Part shown: piece after piece, positions 37,638 through 47,409 of the stretch
Layout of the letters: the number at the start of each line of letters is the position of its first letter
Numbering within the stretch: position 1 is the first letter of the stretch
Assembly: GCF_030065675.1 (NCBI RefSeq)
Contig: NZ_JASJDK010000037.1
Coordinates: forward strand, 1-54,679
Length of the DNA stretch: 54,679 bases
Reading direction: 5' to 3'
Origin: Mastigocoleus sp. MO_188.B34
GTDB taxonomy: Bacteria; Cyanobacteriota; Cyanobacteriia; Cyanobacteriales; Nostocaceae
Position numbers and translations under genes: made by a program
The notes under the pieces: model-generated
The model's input: only the letters and a program-made list of their open reading frames with translations
The model's database searches: none
What the model was told of the DNA's origin: nothing

Positions 37638-40600
37638 TTAGACATACTCAAAAGCGGTGTCACTAAGATTTAAGGTGGTGTTATCTTCTAGGATTGCTAT
37701 CAAATCTCCATTGCGAGAGAGGAAAATATCATTTCCTTGCTGCTGTTGTTGATAATCGGTTGCAATCCCATGAAGTTGGAGAAAATCAACTGTAGAATCA
37801 AAATCTTTGATTAAAGCATAATCTTGATAACCAGCAGTGTCATAGTAAGCTTGATTGGTATCACCCAAGATAAACTTGTCTGCACCATCACCACCGGTTA
37901 AAATATCTTTTTCGTAATAACCAGCAACTACTTCATCGGTACCATTAATGACGTCATTACCAGCACCGCCAGAAATAGTATCATTACCGCCATTACCAGT
38001 TATATGGTCGTCACCATTGCTGTTAGATGCAGAGGAAGCTCCTTGATTAACATCAACTACTATGTCATCACCATAGATTAAATCATTACCAGAATTACCG
38101 TAAATTTGGTCATCTCCTGCACCACCAACGATAGTATCGTTACCACCAACACTGGACCATTCAATCTCAATGATGCCAAATTTGTCAGGAGCAAAGACAT
38201 TAGTAGGATAACCGAAATACATGAGATAAAGATAATTGCTCTCTACTACAGGATTAAAGTTAATGGTTTCATAAGTGATTGCTTGCTCACTAATCCACTC
38301 CCAACCGCCTGTAGCATCCGTTAAACCGATATGGCGATCTGTGCCAAAAGTATCAGTGAGGAATGTTTCTTCAGCAGCATCATTAATAGTAACTAAATTA
38401 CCACCGTAACTTTCTGCTTCAATTTGCGCTTCTACCAAAGTAGTAGCACTTTGAGTCAAGATATAGGTACTTTGACCATAGTTAAAACTACCAGCAATAT
38501 TAATTGGAGCAACATTACTCGAATCGTTTGCCTCATCTTCCCCGAAGATAATATCATTACCTTCCCCACCATCAATCCCATCATTACCGTTCCCACCTCT
38601 GAGGATGTCGCTGTTTGCTCCTAGTTCTACTCCAGAAGGTAGAGTGTTAGATGTATCATTATTACTTGTATCAGTAGTACTGGAGTTAGTATTAGTGGTA
38701 TCAGTAGTTGTAGGGTCTGGATCTAGAACTACATTGTTAGTATTATCAACAATTGGAACAAACTCAACATAGTCAATGTAAGCTTTATCACTTACAAAAT
38801 CATCATCGTCATCATCACCACTACTAGTTACATAAGCAACTGTATCTAGAGTTAGAGATTCACCACCATTGAGACTAACTTCACTAGCAATAGTTCTGGT
38901 TTTAAAGTTAGAACCACCCGGAGATGTAGTTCCCGAACTTTGATTGAGATACCAGTCATCTATTGTACTTGCTCCTAAAGAGGCTGTAATCCTAGCATTA
39001 CCATAAACATCGTGATAGCCAATCACAATGTTGTATTGTCCTGCTTGTCCATTAAATATGGTACTAATGGTAGCTGTAGAATTAGTCTGAACCAAAGTTT
39101 CACTAGAAGCGAGGCTATAATTCCCAGACAAGGTCATATTTTCTGCTTCAACTTTTACTGGGTCTAGCCCAAGCTCAACATTACTGCCTTCTTCGTTAGT
39201 GGTAGTTCCAATAATAGTTAGTGTTTCAGTGGCGGAAGTAAATAAATTGACCAGAGGACTTACACTATTGCCAAAGGCTTGTTCTAAACTTACAGAATAC
39301 TCATCACCGAAGATAAAATCATTACCGCTACCACCATTTCCAATATCTTGACCTTCTCCTCCCACTAGTAAATCTTTACCACCTTCTCCTTCTAAAGCAT
39401 CACTTCCCGAACCACCGATTAAAGCATCATTTCCTGTGTCTCCGTTGAGGAAATCTCTACCTTCTCCTCCATCTAAATAATCATCATCGTCGCCACCCAT
39501 CAGGACATCTGCGCCAGCTTCACCTAGTAATACATCTTCACCAGATTCTCCAGAGATTAGGTCATCTCCTACTCCACCTTTGATGGAATCATTACCGTCA
39601 AAACCAAAAATAGTATCATAACCTTCCCCACCAATTATAGTGTCGTCTCCTTCGGCTCCATCAACTAAGTCATCACCTTGACCAGAAACTATATTATCGT
39701 TACTGGTATCCCCACCAATAATGTCATCTTCGTGACCGCCAGTGATATCTCCGTAGATAATATTAGTTACTTCATTATTTGTCTGTCCTGGTAATTTAAT
39801 CCCTTCTAAATTTCCATTATCTTGACTAGCAAAGAACACCTCTTGCCACCAAGAATCTTTTCCTTGATTAGCTTCAAACCACCACTTATAAAGTTCTTGC
39901 CAAGAAGAGTTTCCTCCTTCGTTATTTTGCGCCCACCACTCATATAGTTCTTGCCAAGAAGAGTTTCCTCCTTCGTTATTTTGCGCCCACCACTCATAAA
40001 GTTCTTGCCAGGAAGAGTTTCCTCCTTCATTATTTTGTGCCCACCACTCATAAAGTTCTTGCCAGGAAGAGTTTCCTCCTTCATTATTTTGTGCCCACCA
40101 TTCATAAAGTTCTTGCCAGGAAGAGTTACCTCCTTCGTTATTTTGTGCCCACCATTTGTAACTTTTATTTATCATGTTACGTAAATCTTTGAAGAAGTCT
40201 TTTGGTGGTATTTCCTCACTATTTGTGGTGGAATCTGTAGTGCTAGAGTCAGAAGTTGTACTTGTAGTGGTAGATTCAGAAGCTGGGTCTGTAGTGCTAG
40301 AGTCAGAAGCTGGGTCTGTAGTGCTAGAGTCAGATGTTGTACTTGTAGTGATAGACTCAGATGCTGCTGCAATTTCTGCTTCTATTTGGGCGATTAAATC
40401 TAAAGAAGATACTGGAACATTTCCATTTTCTTCTATCCACTCAACAGAAACATCAAGTTTATCAGCTAGTTGAACCTTGGCTTGGGCTAGGATTAATTCT
40501 AATCCTTCCGTTGTGAATAACTGTTCTACCTCACTAGCATTCTCACTTAAATCGTAACCCATGACATCGAAGGCTAACACATCCAAATCAGTAATAGATG

Positions 40601-41444
40601 CTCGCTCTTGATACCACAGAGTCGGATCCATTATTCCTAAAGGGTCGTAACGTCTTTCCCAGTGGCTAGCTTGATACCCATCTCCTTCTTTACCTGTAGA
40701 CATCTTAGCTGTTAAAGTTTCTCCACCATCAGGGGAAAACCAAGCTACTCCACCGATTGATAAATCACTTACGCTCCCATCAGGATTGTTTTGAGCTAAA
40801 CTTTGTGCGGAAAAGCGGAATAAGTCTAAAGGATTAAAATTAGTTAATTCCTTACGTCCTGAATAAAGAGTATCTTGTTGCAGAGAAAAATCTAAACTGC
40901 TGGTAAAGCCTAAAATATGTCCCGTTTCGTGGAGTGCTACACTCAAAAAATCAAGGGTATTTTCTGCTGCTTCACTATCTCTAAGGTAGTTGAAATCCCA
41001 GGCAAAATTCTGATTCATCATAATTGTGCCATCGATGAAGTGAGTTGAATCGTCCAGGACATAACGATCCAAACTAATTGCTTCATTCATTCCCAAGGCT
41101 TGAGCTAAAGCGGTAGTTAATTTTATTTTGGTATTACCGCCAACTAAATCACCATTAAGTAAGAAATCAACAGTATTTCCTTGTTGTAAAGCATCATAAG
41201 CAAGTTGATCTTCTTCCGAAGTGATGTCCGCAGCAAAATATTCTAAAAATAAGCCGTAATGCTGTTCGTGATATTCGGGAACTGCTCCACCAATGATATT
41301 TGCATCTAATTGATCTGTAGATTTGGCAAAGATATTGATTTCAATGTCATCTGTAAATAATTGACCCCAAAGAAGCGATGTCATCTCGTAACCAATCATT
41401 TGTTCGAGACTGACATTCATATCGTAAAGGAAATTTATTTTCAT
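37638..41444 (-). CDS. NF038122-type metalloprotease with Trp-rich repeats, RTX blocks, CBM-like and C-type lectin domains
   Basis: The 1268-residue exoprotein starts with a zinc protease domain (about 1-305) with HETGHILGFTSSLD (His172, Glu173, His176). A Ser/Thr linker (355-418) precedes five near-identical 18-residue repeats, YEWWAQNNEGGNSSWQEL, and a divergent sixth (426-533). RTX calcium-binding repeats (GGxGxDxxx) follow at about 561-715, 941-981 and 1105-1181. Between them lie a carbohydrate-binding-like beta sandwich (756-901, VKVEAENMTLSGNY) and a C-type lectin-like domain (985-1101). The last 80 residues (KDILTGGDGADKFILGD, LIKDFDSTVDFLQLHG) are a usual type I secretion end. No Sec signal is present, consistent with that route. 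A larger paralogue lies upstream. Confidence 0.88.
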   Translation of the reverse strand: MKINFLYDMNVSLEQMIGYEMTSLLWGQLFTDDIEINIFAKSTDQLDANIIGGAVPEYHEQHYGLFLEYFAADITSEEDQLAYDALQQGNTVDFLLNGDLVGGNTKIKLTTALAQALGMNEAISLDRYVLDDSTHFIDGTIMMNQNFAWDFNYLRDSEAAENTLDFLSVALHETGHILGFTSSLDFSLQQDTLYSGRKELTNFNPLDLFRFSAQSLAQNNPDGSVSDLSIGGVAWFSPDGGETLTAKMSTGKEGDGYQASHWERRYDPLGIMDPTLWYQERASITDLDVLAFDVMGYDLSENASEVEQLFTTEGLELILAQAKVQLADKLDVSVEWIEENGNVPVSSLDLIAQIEAEIAAASESITTSTTSDSSTTDPASDSSTTDPASESTTTSTTSDSSTTDSTTNSEEIPPKDFFKDLRNMINKSYKWWAQNNEGGNSSWQELYEWWAQNNEGGNSSWQELYEWWAQNNEGGNSSWQELYEWWAQNNEGGNSSWQELYEWWAQNNEGGNSSWQELYKWWFEANQGKDSWWQEVFFASQDNGNLEGIKLPGQTNNEVTNIIYGDITGGHEDDIIGGDTSNDNIVSGQGDDLVDGAEGDDTIIGGEGYDTIFGFDGNDSIKGGVGDDLISGESGEDVLLGEAGADVLMGGDDDDYLDGGEGRDFLNGDTGNDALIGGSGSDALEGEGGKDLLVGGEGQDIGNGGSGNDFIFGDEYSVSLEQAFGNSVSPLVNLFTSATETLTIIGTTTNEEGSNVELGLDPVKVEAENMTLSGNYSLASSETLVQTNSTATISTIFNGQAGQYNIVIGYHDVYGNARITASLGASTIDDWYLNQSSGTTSPGGSNFKTRTIASEVSLNGGESLTLDTVAYVTSSGDDDDDDFVSDKAYIDYVEFVPIVDNTNNVVLDPDPTTTDTTNTNSSTTDTSNNDTSNTLPSGVELGANSDILRGGNGNDGIDGGEGNDIIFGEDEANDSSNVAPINIAGSFNYGQSTYILTQSATTLVEAQIEAESYGGNLVTINDAAEETFLTDTFGTDRHIGLTDATGGWEWISEQAITYETINFNPVVESNYLYLMYFGYPTNVFAPDKFGIIEIEWSSVGGNDTIVGGAGDDQIYGNSGNDLIYGDDIVVDVNQGASSASNSNGDDHITGNGGNDTISGGAGNDVINGTDEVVAGYYEKDILTGGDGADKFILGDTNQAYYDTAGYQDYALIKDFDSTVDFLQLHGIATDYQQQQQGNDIFLSRNGDLIAILEDNTTLNLSDTAFEYV
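39845..40165 (-). repeat. 54-bp coding repeats (Trp-rich) in metalloprotease 1
   Basis: Five nearly identical 54-bp units plus a divergent sixth encode WWAQNNEGGNSSWQELYE. Third-base identity between copies indicates recent expansion or gene conversion. Related units are in the paralogue at 45310-45640. Confidence 0.9.
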
Positions 41445-41954
41445 GGTTGTGCGTGTATTTTAAATAATTGACTTTTGCTATGTTTATTTGTCTATTTATT
41501 AGCTTTATCAAGTATAAAAATATTTTTATTTTATGAGGTTAAATGACTTTAAGATACTTGTAAAAATTCCAACAATATTAAGTCTTGAAAATATATTTAT
41601 ACTACGTTTTTGTACGGTATTTAATTGAGTAATACAACTTATTCTATACTCATGCAATAACTGTTTGTTTGATGTATTATTTAATAGCTTCCTAAAAAAT
41701 ATTATGTGAAAATATAAAAAGATGAAAAATATAAAAGTATATTTAGTAATAAAAGATTAAAGGATGTTATATGTCATATAAAACAATTAGGAAAGTGAGA
41801 TTAACACTTTCCTAATTAATTCTTAGTTGTGGTAAATGCAATAATTTTGATAATCCCGTAAACATTCTTAGCTAGTTTTTCCTAAATTACCCCAGCTAAC
41901 CAAAGTCTAAGTCTAATTAGAAGCCAACAGTTCAACAGAATTGAAATTTTCAGA
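41445..41954. other. Spacer between the two metalloprotease genes
   Basis: The left part should carry the promoter of metalloprotease 1. The right 170 bases are the duplicated 3' flank seen also at 37464-37637. No gene is visible. Confidence 0.55.
41786..41816 (-). terminator. Rho-independent-like terminator of metalloprotease 2
   Basis: ATTAGGAAAGTG and CACTTTCCTAAT form a perfect 12-bp stem with a 7-base loop, followed on the minus strand by TGTTTTATAT. It is the counterpart of the hairpin after metalloprotease 1. Confidence 0.75.
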
Positions 41955-44900
41955 TTAGACATACTCAAAAGCGGTGTCGCTAAGATTTAAAGTGGTGGTA
42001 TCTTCTAGAATGGCGACCAAATCTCCATTACGGGAAAGGAAAATGTTATCTCCTTCCTGCTGTTGTTGATAATCTTGAGCAACTCCATGAAGTTGGAGGA
42101 AATCAACAGTGGAATCAAAGTCTTTGATTAAAGCATAATCTTGATGACCTGCAGTAGCATAGTAAGATTGATTTGCATCTCCTAAGATAAACTTATCTGC
42201 GCCATCACCACCGGTTAAGATATCTTTTTCGTAGTAACCAGCAACTACTTCATCGGTACCATTGATGACGTCATTACCAGCACCACCATAGATAGTATCA
42301 TTACCACCATTTCCAGTAATGAAATCATTACCTTCCCCAGGAATAGATGAAGCTTTACTAACATCTACTATTAAACGAGGAGCATTGCTACCCTCAGCAG
42401 AGTCAAAGAAAACATCGGCAGTACCTGTTGGCAGAAAAGCCCATCCATAATTTGTAGTGGGGTCTGCTTGCCAAGCTTGCAAACTAGCTGTTACATCAAT
42501 TCTCAGGATGCCTGTGCTAACTGAGCCAGTAGTGGCAATTGCTGTACTGGCTGCTTCGACACCATTGGCTGAAATTCCATTGACCAAAGAGTTCCAAGTC
42601 GCACTATCTGACCAACTTTGTAGCATTTCATAAACTGCTATACTACTGCCAGAATTAGAAACATCAATTTCTAAAATTGCAGAGTCAATTGTGTCATCCA
42701 AGGCAATTTTGCCTGATTCACTACCAAAGATATCATCAAAGCGAATCAAACTCTGAAAATCACTTTGAGAGTCAATATCAACCTGAAGTGAAGTTGCACT
42801 GCTAAAATCTTGATTTGGAGAGGTTTCCTTGAGGCTTGTATCAACTGTGCCATTATAGCCATTAACTCCTTGCTGGAAGGTCAGGGTTTGAGATAAAGCT
42901 TGATTGACATCCACCTTTAAGCGGGGAGCATTACCACCTTCAGAAGAGTCAAAGAAAACATCAGCAGTACCTGTTGGAAGAAAAGCCCACCCATAATTCT
43001 GATTGGGATTCCCTTGCCAAGCTTTTAAGCTTTCTGTAACATCAATACTCAAGATACCAGTACTAACCGAACCAGTTGTAGTAACTGCTGTACTGGCTGC
43101 TTCGACACCATTGGCTGAAATCCCATTGACCAGAGAGTTCCAAGTCGCACTATCTGACCAATTTTGCAACATTTCATAAACTGCTATGCTGCTACCAGAA
43201 TTAGAAACATCAATTTCTAAAATTGCAGAGTCGATTGTGTCATCCAAGGCAATTTTGCCCAATTCACTACCAAAGATATCATCAAAGCGAATCAAACTCT
43301 GAAAATCATTTTGAAAGTCAATATCAACCTGAAGTGAAGTTGCACTACCAAAATCCTGATTTGGAGAAGTTTCCTTGAGACTTGTATCAACTGTACTGTT
43401 GTAGCCATTAAATCCTTGCTGAAAAGTTAAGCTTTGAGCAGTTTTGACAGCTGCATAACCATCTATGTCATCACCATAGATTGAATCATTACCAGAATTA
43501 CCGTAAATTTGGTCATCTCCTGCACCACCAATGATAGTATCATTACCACCTACACTAGACCATTCAATCTCAATTATGCTTCGGAAATGAGATGAATACT
43601 TTAAGGTGACATCATCCCATTTATCCGTATTTGGATCCCAGATATTACTCAAGATAGCGTAGTCTTGATCTCCTTGATAATCATCCGGTTGAGTAGGAGC
43701 CCAATCAGTATAAATAGCATCGTTATTGTTACCGAGAATCCAGTCCACAGTTTGACCACTAGCCCATTTCCAGGTTCCTTCAGTTTCCGCATCAGAGAAA
43801 CCAATAAAGAGAGCTTCTGTTGTTCCAAAGGTATCTTTCAGCCATTGGTTTTCAGCAGCATCGTTGATTGTGACCAAATTACCGCCATAACTTTCTGCTT
43901 CGGCTTGTGCTTCTGCCCAAGTACCAGCCTGACTCAAGATATAAGTACTCTGACCGTAGTTAAAACTACCAGCAATATTAATTGGAGCAATATTACTTGA
44001 ATCATTTAATTCATCTTCACCGAAGATAACATCATTACCTTCACCGCCATCAATCCCATCATTGCCATTACCACCTCTGAGGATGTCGCTGTTTGCTCCT
44101 AGTTCTACTCCAGAAGGTAGGGTGTTAGATGTATCGTTATTACTTGTATCAGTAGTACTGGAGTCAGTATTAGTGGTATCAGTAGTTGTAGGATCTGAAT
44201 CGATAACTACATTGTTAGTATTATCAATGATGGGAACAAACTCAACATAGTCGATGTAAGCTTTGTCACTTACAAAACCATCATCGTCATCATCACCACT
44301 ACTAGTTACATAAGCAACTGTATCTAGAGTTAGAGATTCACCACCGTTGAGAGCAACTTCACTAGCAATAGTTCTGGTTTTAAAATTGGAAGTACCGGGA
44401 GACGTACTTCCTGAAGCTTGATTGAGATACCAGTTATCTATTGTACTTGCTCCTAAAGAAGCTGTAATCCTAGCATTACCATAAACATCGTGATAGCCAA
44501 TCACAATGTTGTATTGTCCTGCTTGTCCATTAAATATGGTACTAATGGTAGCTGTAGAATTAGTCTGAACCAGATTTCCAGCAGAAGCTAAACTATAGTT
44601 CCCAGATAAGGTCATATTTTCTGCTTCAACTTTTACTGGGTCTAGCCCAAGTTCAACATTACTCCCCCCTTCAGTAGTGGTAGTTCCAGTAGTAGTTGTT
44701 GTTTCAGCATTAGGAGTAAATAAATTGACCAGAGGAGTTACATTATTACCAAAGGCTTGTCGTAAACTTGCAGAATACTCATCACCGAAAATGAAATCAT
44801 TGCCACTACCACCATTACCGATATCTTTACCATCTCCTCCAATTAAGAGGTCTTTACCGGCTTCTCCTTCTAGAGCATCATCTCCCGCTCTCCCTAGTAA

Positions 44901-46973
44901 AGCATCATGTCCTGTATTACCATTGAGGAAGTCTCTATCTGCTCCTCCATCGAGATAATCATCGTTGTCACCTCCCATGAGAACATCAGCACCACCTTCT
45001 CCTAAAAGAACATCATTGTCAGATTCTCCGGAAATTACATCATCTCCTGCACCACCCATGATGGAATCATTGCCATCAAAGCCGAATATCGTATCATAAC
45101 CACTACCGCCGGTAATGGTGTCATCTCCCTGGGCACCGTCGATTAAGTCATCCCCTTCACCAGCAGTAATGTTGTCGTTGGTGGTGTCTCCGCCAATAAT
45201 GTCATCTTCAAGACCACCAGAGATTTCCTCATAAGCAGGATTAACTGTAGTGTTGTTCTTTCCAGGTAATATAATATTTTCTAAAGAAATTTCACCTGTA
45301 CTAGCGAAGAAAACTTCTTGCCACCAAGAATCATTTCTTTGGTTATCCTGTGCCCACCATCTATGGGCTTCTTGGGAGGAAGAACTAGCATCTTGATTGT
45401 CAATAGCCCACTGTTCATAGAGTTCTTGCCAGGAAGAGTTACCTCCTTCATTATTTTGTGCCCACCATTCATAAAGTTCTTGCCAAGAAGAGTTACCTCC
45501 TTCATTATTTTGTGCCCACCACTCATAAAGTTCTTGCCAGGAAGAGTTACCTCCCTCATTATTTTGTGACCACCATTCATAAAGTTCTTGCCAGGAAGAG
45601 TTACCACCCTCGTTATCTTGCGCCCACCATTTGTAGCTTTTCTTCATCATATCGTTCAAATCTTTGAAGAAGTCTTTGTCTGGCTCATCCTCATTCGTGG
45701 TGCTATCTGTAGTGGTAGAGTCAGAACCTGGGTCTGTAGTGGTAGAGTCAGAACCTGGGTCTGTAGTGGTAGAGTCAGAACCTGGGTCTGTAGTGGTAGA
45801 GTCAGAACCTGAGTCTGTAGTGGTAGAGTCAGAACCTGGGTCTGTAGTGGTAGAGTCAGAACCTGGGTCTGTAGTGGTAGAGTCAGAACCTGCTGCTGCA
45901 ATTTCTGCTTCTATTTGGGCGATTAAATCTAAAGAAGATACTGGAACATTTGCATTTTCTTCTAACGACTCAACAGAAATACCCAGTTTATGAGCTAGTT
46001 GAACCTTAGCTTGGGCTAGTATTTGTTCTAACCCTTGTGTTGTGAATAACTGTTCTACATCACCAGCATTTTGGCTCAAGTCGTAACCCATTACATCAAA
46101 AGCCAATACATCCAAATCAGTAATAGATGCTCGCTCCTGATACCACAGAGTTGGATCCATAATCCCCAAAGGGTCATAGCGTCTTTCCCAGTGACTAGCT
46201 TGATAACCATCACCTTCTTTTCCTGTGGACATTTTGGCTGTTAAAGTTTCTCCACCATCGGGAGAGAACCAAGCTACTCCCCCAATGGATAAGTCATTAA
46301 CAGTACCATCTGGGTTGTTTTGGCTTAAACTTTCTGCGGAGAAACGGAATAAGTCCAAAGGATTAAAATTACTTAACTCCCTACGACCAGAATAAAGAGT
46401 TTCTTGTTGTAAAGAGTAATCTAAACTGCTGGTAAAACCTAAAATGTGCCCCGTTTCATGGAGCGCAACGCTTAAAAAATCAAGAGTGTTTTCTGCGGCT
46501 TGAGCATCCCTTATATAATTAAAATCCCAGGCAAAATCCTGGTTCATCATAATTGTGCCATCAAGGTAGTTAGTCGATTGGTCTAGGACATAACGATCTA
46601 AACTAATTGCTTCGTCCATTCCCAAAGCTTTAGCTAAAGCAGTGGTTAATTTTAATTTGGTGTTACCGCTAACTAAATCGTCATTTAGTAAGAAATCAAC
46701 AGTATTCCCTTGTTGTAGAGCATCGTAAGCCGCTTGGTCTTCTGCTGAGGTAATATCTGCTTCAAAGTATTGGAGAAATAAAGCGTAATGTTGTTCGTGA
46801 AATTCGGGAATTGCTCCACCAATTACATTCGGGTCTAATTGGTCGCTACTTGTGGCTAAGATATTAACATCAATATCATCCGTAAATAATTGACCCCAAA
46901 GAATGGATGCCATCTCATAACCAATCATTTGTTCGAGACTGACATTAATATCGTAAAGAAAATTTATTTTCAT
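41955..46973 (-). CDS. NF038122-type metalloprotease, larger paralogue with two DNRLRE-like domains
   Basis: The 1672-residue protein shares order and sequence with its downstream neighbour: protease domain with HETGHILGFTSSLD, Ser/Thr linker, Trp-rich repeats, RTX block, carbohydrate-binding-like domain and C-type lectin domain. The lectin part is more typical here (WAEAQAEAESYGGNLVTIND, FIGFSDAETEGTWKW). Its linker has seven copies of GSDSTTTDP. It also carries two tandem, almost identical domains of about 185 residues (1174-1544; SLKETSPNQDFGSATSLQVD, LIRFDDIFG, YGWAFLPTGTADVFFDS), which resemble the DNRLRE surface domains. The type I secretion end is as in the neighbour. It is divergently transcribed from the TpsA gene. 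Confidence 0.88.
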   Translation of the reverse strand: MKINFLYDINVSLEQMIGYEMASILWGQLFTDDIDVNILATSSDQLDPNVIGGAIPEFHEQHYALFLQYFEADITSAEDQAAYDALQQGNTVDFLLNDDLVSGNTKLKLTTALAKALGMDEAISLDRYVLDQSTNYLDGTIMMNQDFAWDFNYIRDAQAAENTLDFLSVALHETGHILGFTSSLDYSLQQETLYSGRRELSNFNPLDLFRFSAESLSQNNPDGTVNDLSIGGVAWFSPDGGETLTAKMSTGKEGDGYQASHWERRYDPLGIMDPTLWYQERASITDLDVLAFDVMGYDLSQNAGDVEQLFTTQGLEQILAQAKVQLAHKLGISVESLEENANVPVSSLDLIAQIEAEIAAAGSDSTTTDPGSDSTTTDPGSDSTTTDSGSDSTTTDPGSDSTTTDPGSDSTTTDPGSDSTTTDSTTNEDEPDKDFFKDLNDMMKKSYKWWAQDNEGGNSSWQELYEWWSQNNEGGNSSWQELYEWWAQNNEGGNSSWQELYEWWAQNNEGGNSSWQELYEQWAIDNQDASSSSQEAHRWWAQDNQRNDSWWQEVFFASTGEISLENIILPGKNNTTVNPAYEEISGGLEDDIIGGDTTNDNITAGEGDDLIDGAQGDDTITGGSGYDTIFGFDGNDSIMGGAGDDVISGESDNDVLLGEGGADVLMGGDNDDYLDGGADRDFLNGNTGHDALLGRAGDDALEGEAGKDLLIGGDGKDIGNGGSGNDFIFGDEYSASLRQAFGNNVTPLVNLFTPNAETTTTTGTTTTEGGSNVELGLDPVKVEAENMTLSGNYSLASAGNLVQTNSTATISTIFNGQAGQYNIVIGYHDVYGNARITASLGASTIDNWYLNQASGSTSPGTSNFKTRTIASEVALNGGESLTLDTVAYVTSSGDDDDDGFVSDKAYIDYVEFVPIIDNTNNVVIDSDPTTTDTTNTDSSTTDTSNNDTSNTLPSGVELGANSDILRGGNGNDGIDGGEGNDVIFGEDELNDSSNIAPINIAGSFNYGQSTYILSQAGTWAEAQAEAESYGGNLVTINDAAENQWLKDTFGTTEALFIGFSDAETEGTWKWASGQTVDWILGNNNDAIYTDWAPTQPDDYQGDQDYAILSNIWDPNTDKWDDVTLKYSSHFRSIIEIEWSSVGGNDTIIGGAGDDQIYGNSGNDSIYGDDIDGYAAVKTAQSLTFQQGFNGYNSTVDTSLKETSPNQDFGSATSLQVDIDFQNDFQSLIRFDDIFGSELGKIALDDTIDSAILEIDVSNSGSSIAVYEMLQNWSDSATWNSLVNGISANGVEAASTAVTTTGSVSTGILSIDVTESLKAWQGNPNQNYGWAFLPTGTADVFFDSSEGGNAPRLKVDVNQALSQTLTFQQGVNGYNGTVDTSLKETSPNQDFSSATSLQVDIDSQSDFQSLIRFDDIFGSESGKIALDDTIDSAILEIDVSNSGSSIAVYEMLQSWSDSATWNSLVNGISANGVEAASTAIATTGSVSTGILRIDVTASLQAWQADPTTNYGWAFLPTGTADVFFDSAEGSNAPRLIVDVSKASSIPGEGNDFITGNGGNDTIYGGAGNDVINGTDEVVAGYYEKDILTGGDGADKFILGDANQSYYATAGHQDYALIKDFDSTVDFLQLHGVAQDYQQQQEGDNIFLSRNGDLVAILEDTTTLNLSDTAFEYV
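42345..43440 (-). repeat. Tandem duplication of DNRLRE-like domain
   Basis: Two consecutive segments of about 550 bp encode near-identical domains. Differences are mostly single bases (IDFQNDFQSL against IDSQSDFQSL). The copy number is two here and zero in the adjacent paralogue. Confidence 0.85.
45310..45640 (-). repeat. 54-bp coding repeats (Trp-rich) in metalloprotease 2
   Basis: Four near-identical units of the YEWWAQNNEGGNSSWQEL type are followed by diverged ones (YEQWAIDNQDASSSSQEA, HRWWAQDNQRNDSWWQEV). This is the same array as in metalloprotease 1, with different unit sequences at its C-terminal end. Confidence 0.88.
45706..45897 (-). repeat. 27-bp coding repeats (GSDSTTTDP), about seven copies
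   Basis: Seven consecutive 27-bp units encode GSDSTTTDP, one with Ser instead of Pro at the end. They make a flexible Ser/Thr linker between the protease domain and the Trp-rich array. Confidence 0.9.
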
Positions 46974-47409
46974 TGCTTATATTTTTATCTTGATTGAAGT
47001 AAATAAATACTTTGCCATTCTTTTTTGCTCGTCTTCTCAAGTTTAAGAAACGTATTATTGATTTGGGCGAAATCGATATTAACCTTTGATGAAAGTATGA
47101 GGAAAAATAAGAATTTAAAATAAATTGACTTCAGTATAAAGACTGAAATTACTCAAATTGTTTAGCTATCTGAATTATTTTATTTAGCTACTTGCTTGCT
47201 CTGTTAATTCTGATTCATTTATATTTGAATCATCTTTCTCAGGAAATTTCCTAAATATAATTTTCTTGAATTTATAAATTACTTCTCGTAAAAATTAATG
47301 CATGATTAATTTATCAGTAATTTTTGGGAATAATTAACTTGGAAATGCGGTTAAATGTTTTTCATTTAACTCTCACTAACTTTAAATGTTAGAGAATCTG
47401 GGGTGAGCC
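46974..47409. promoter_or_regulatory. Divergent promoter region between metalloprotease 2 and TpsA
   Basis: The 436 bases are AT-rich and must hold the promoters of two divergent exoprotein genes. No clear operator is seen. Confidence 0.4.

Noticed and set aside
45664-45993. 109-codon plus-strand frame rich in Val/Ser/Glu
   Set aside because: Antisense of the GSDSTTTDP linker repeats of the metalloprotease.
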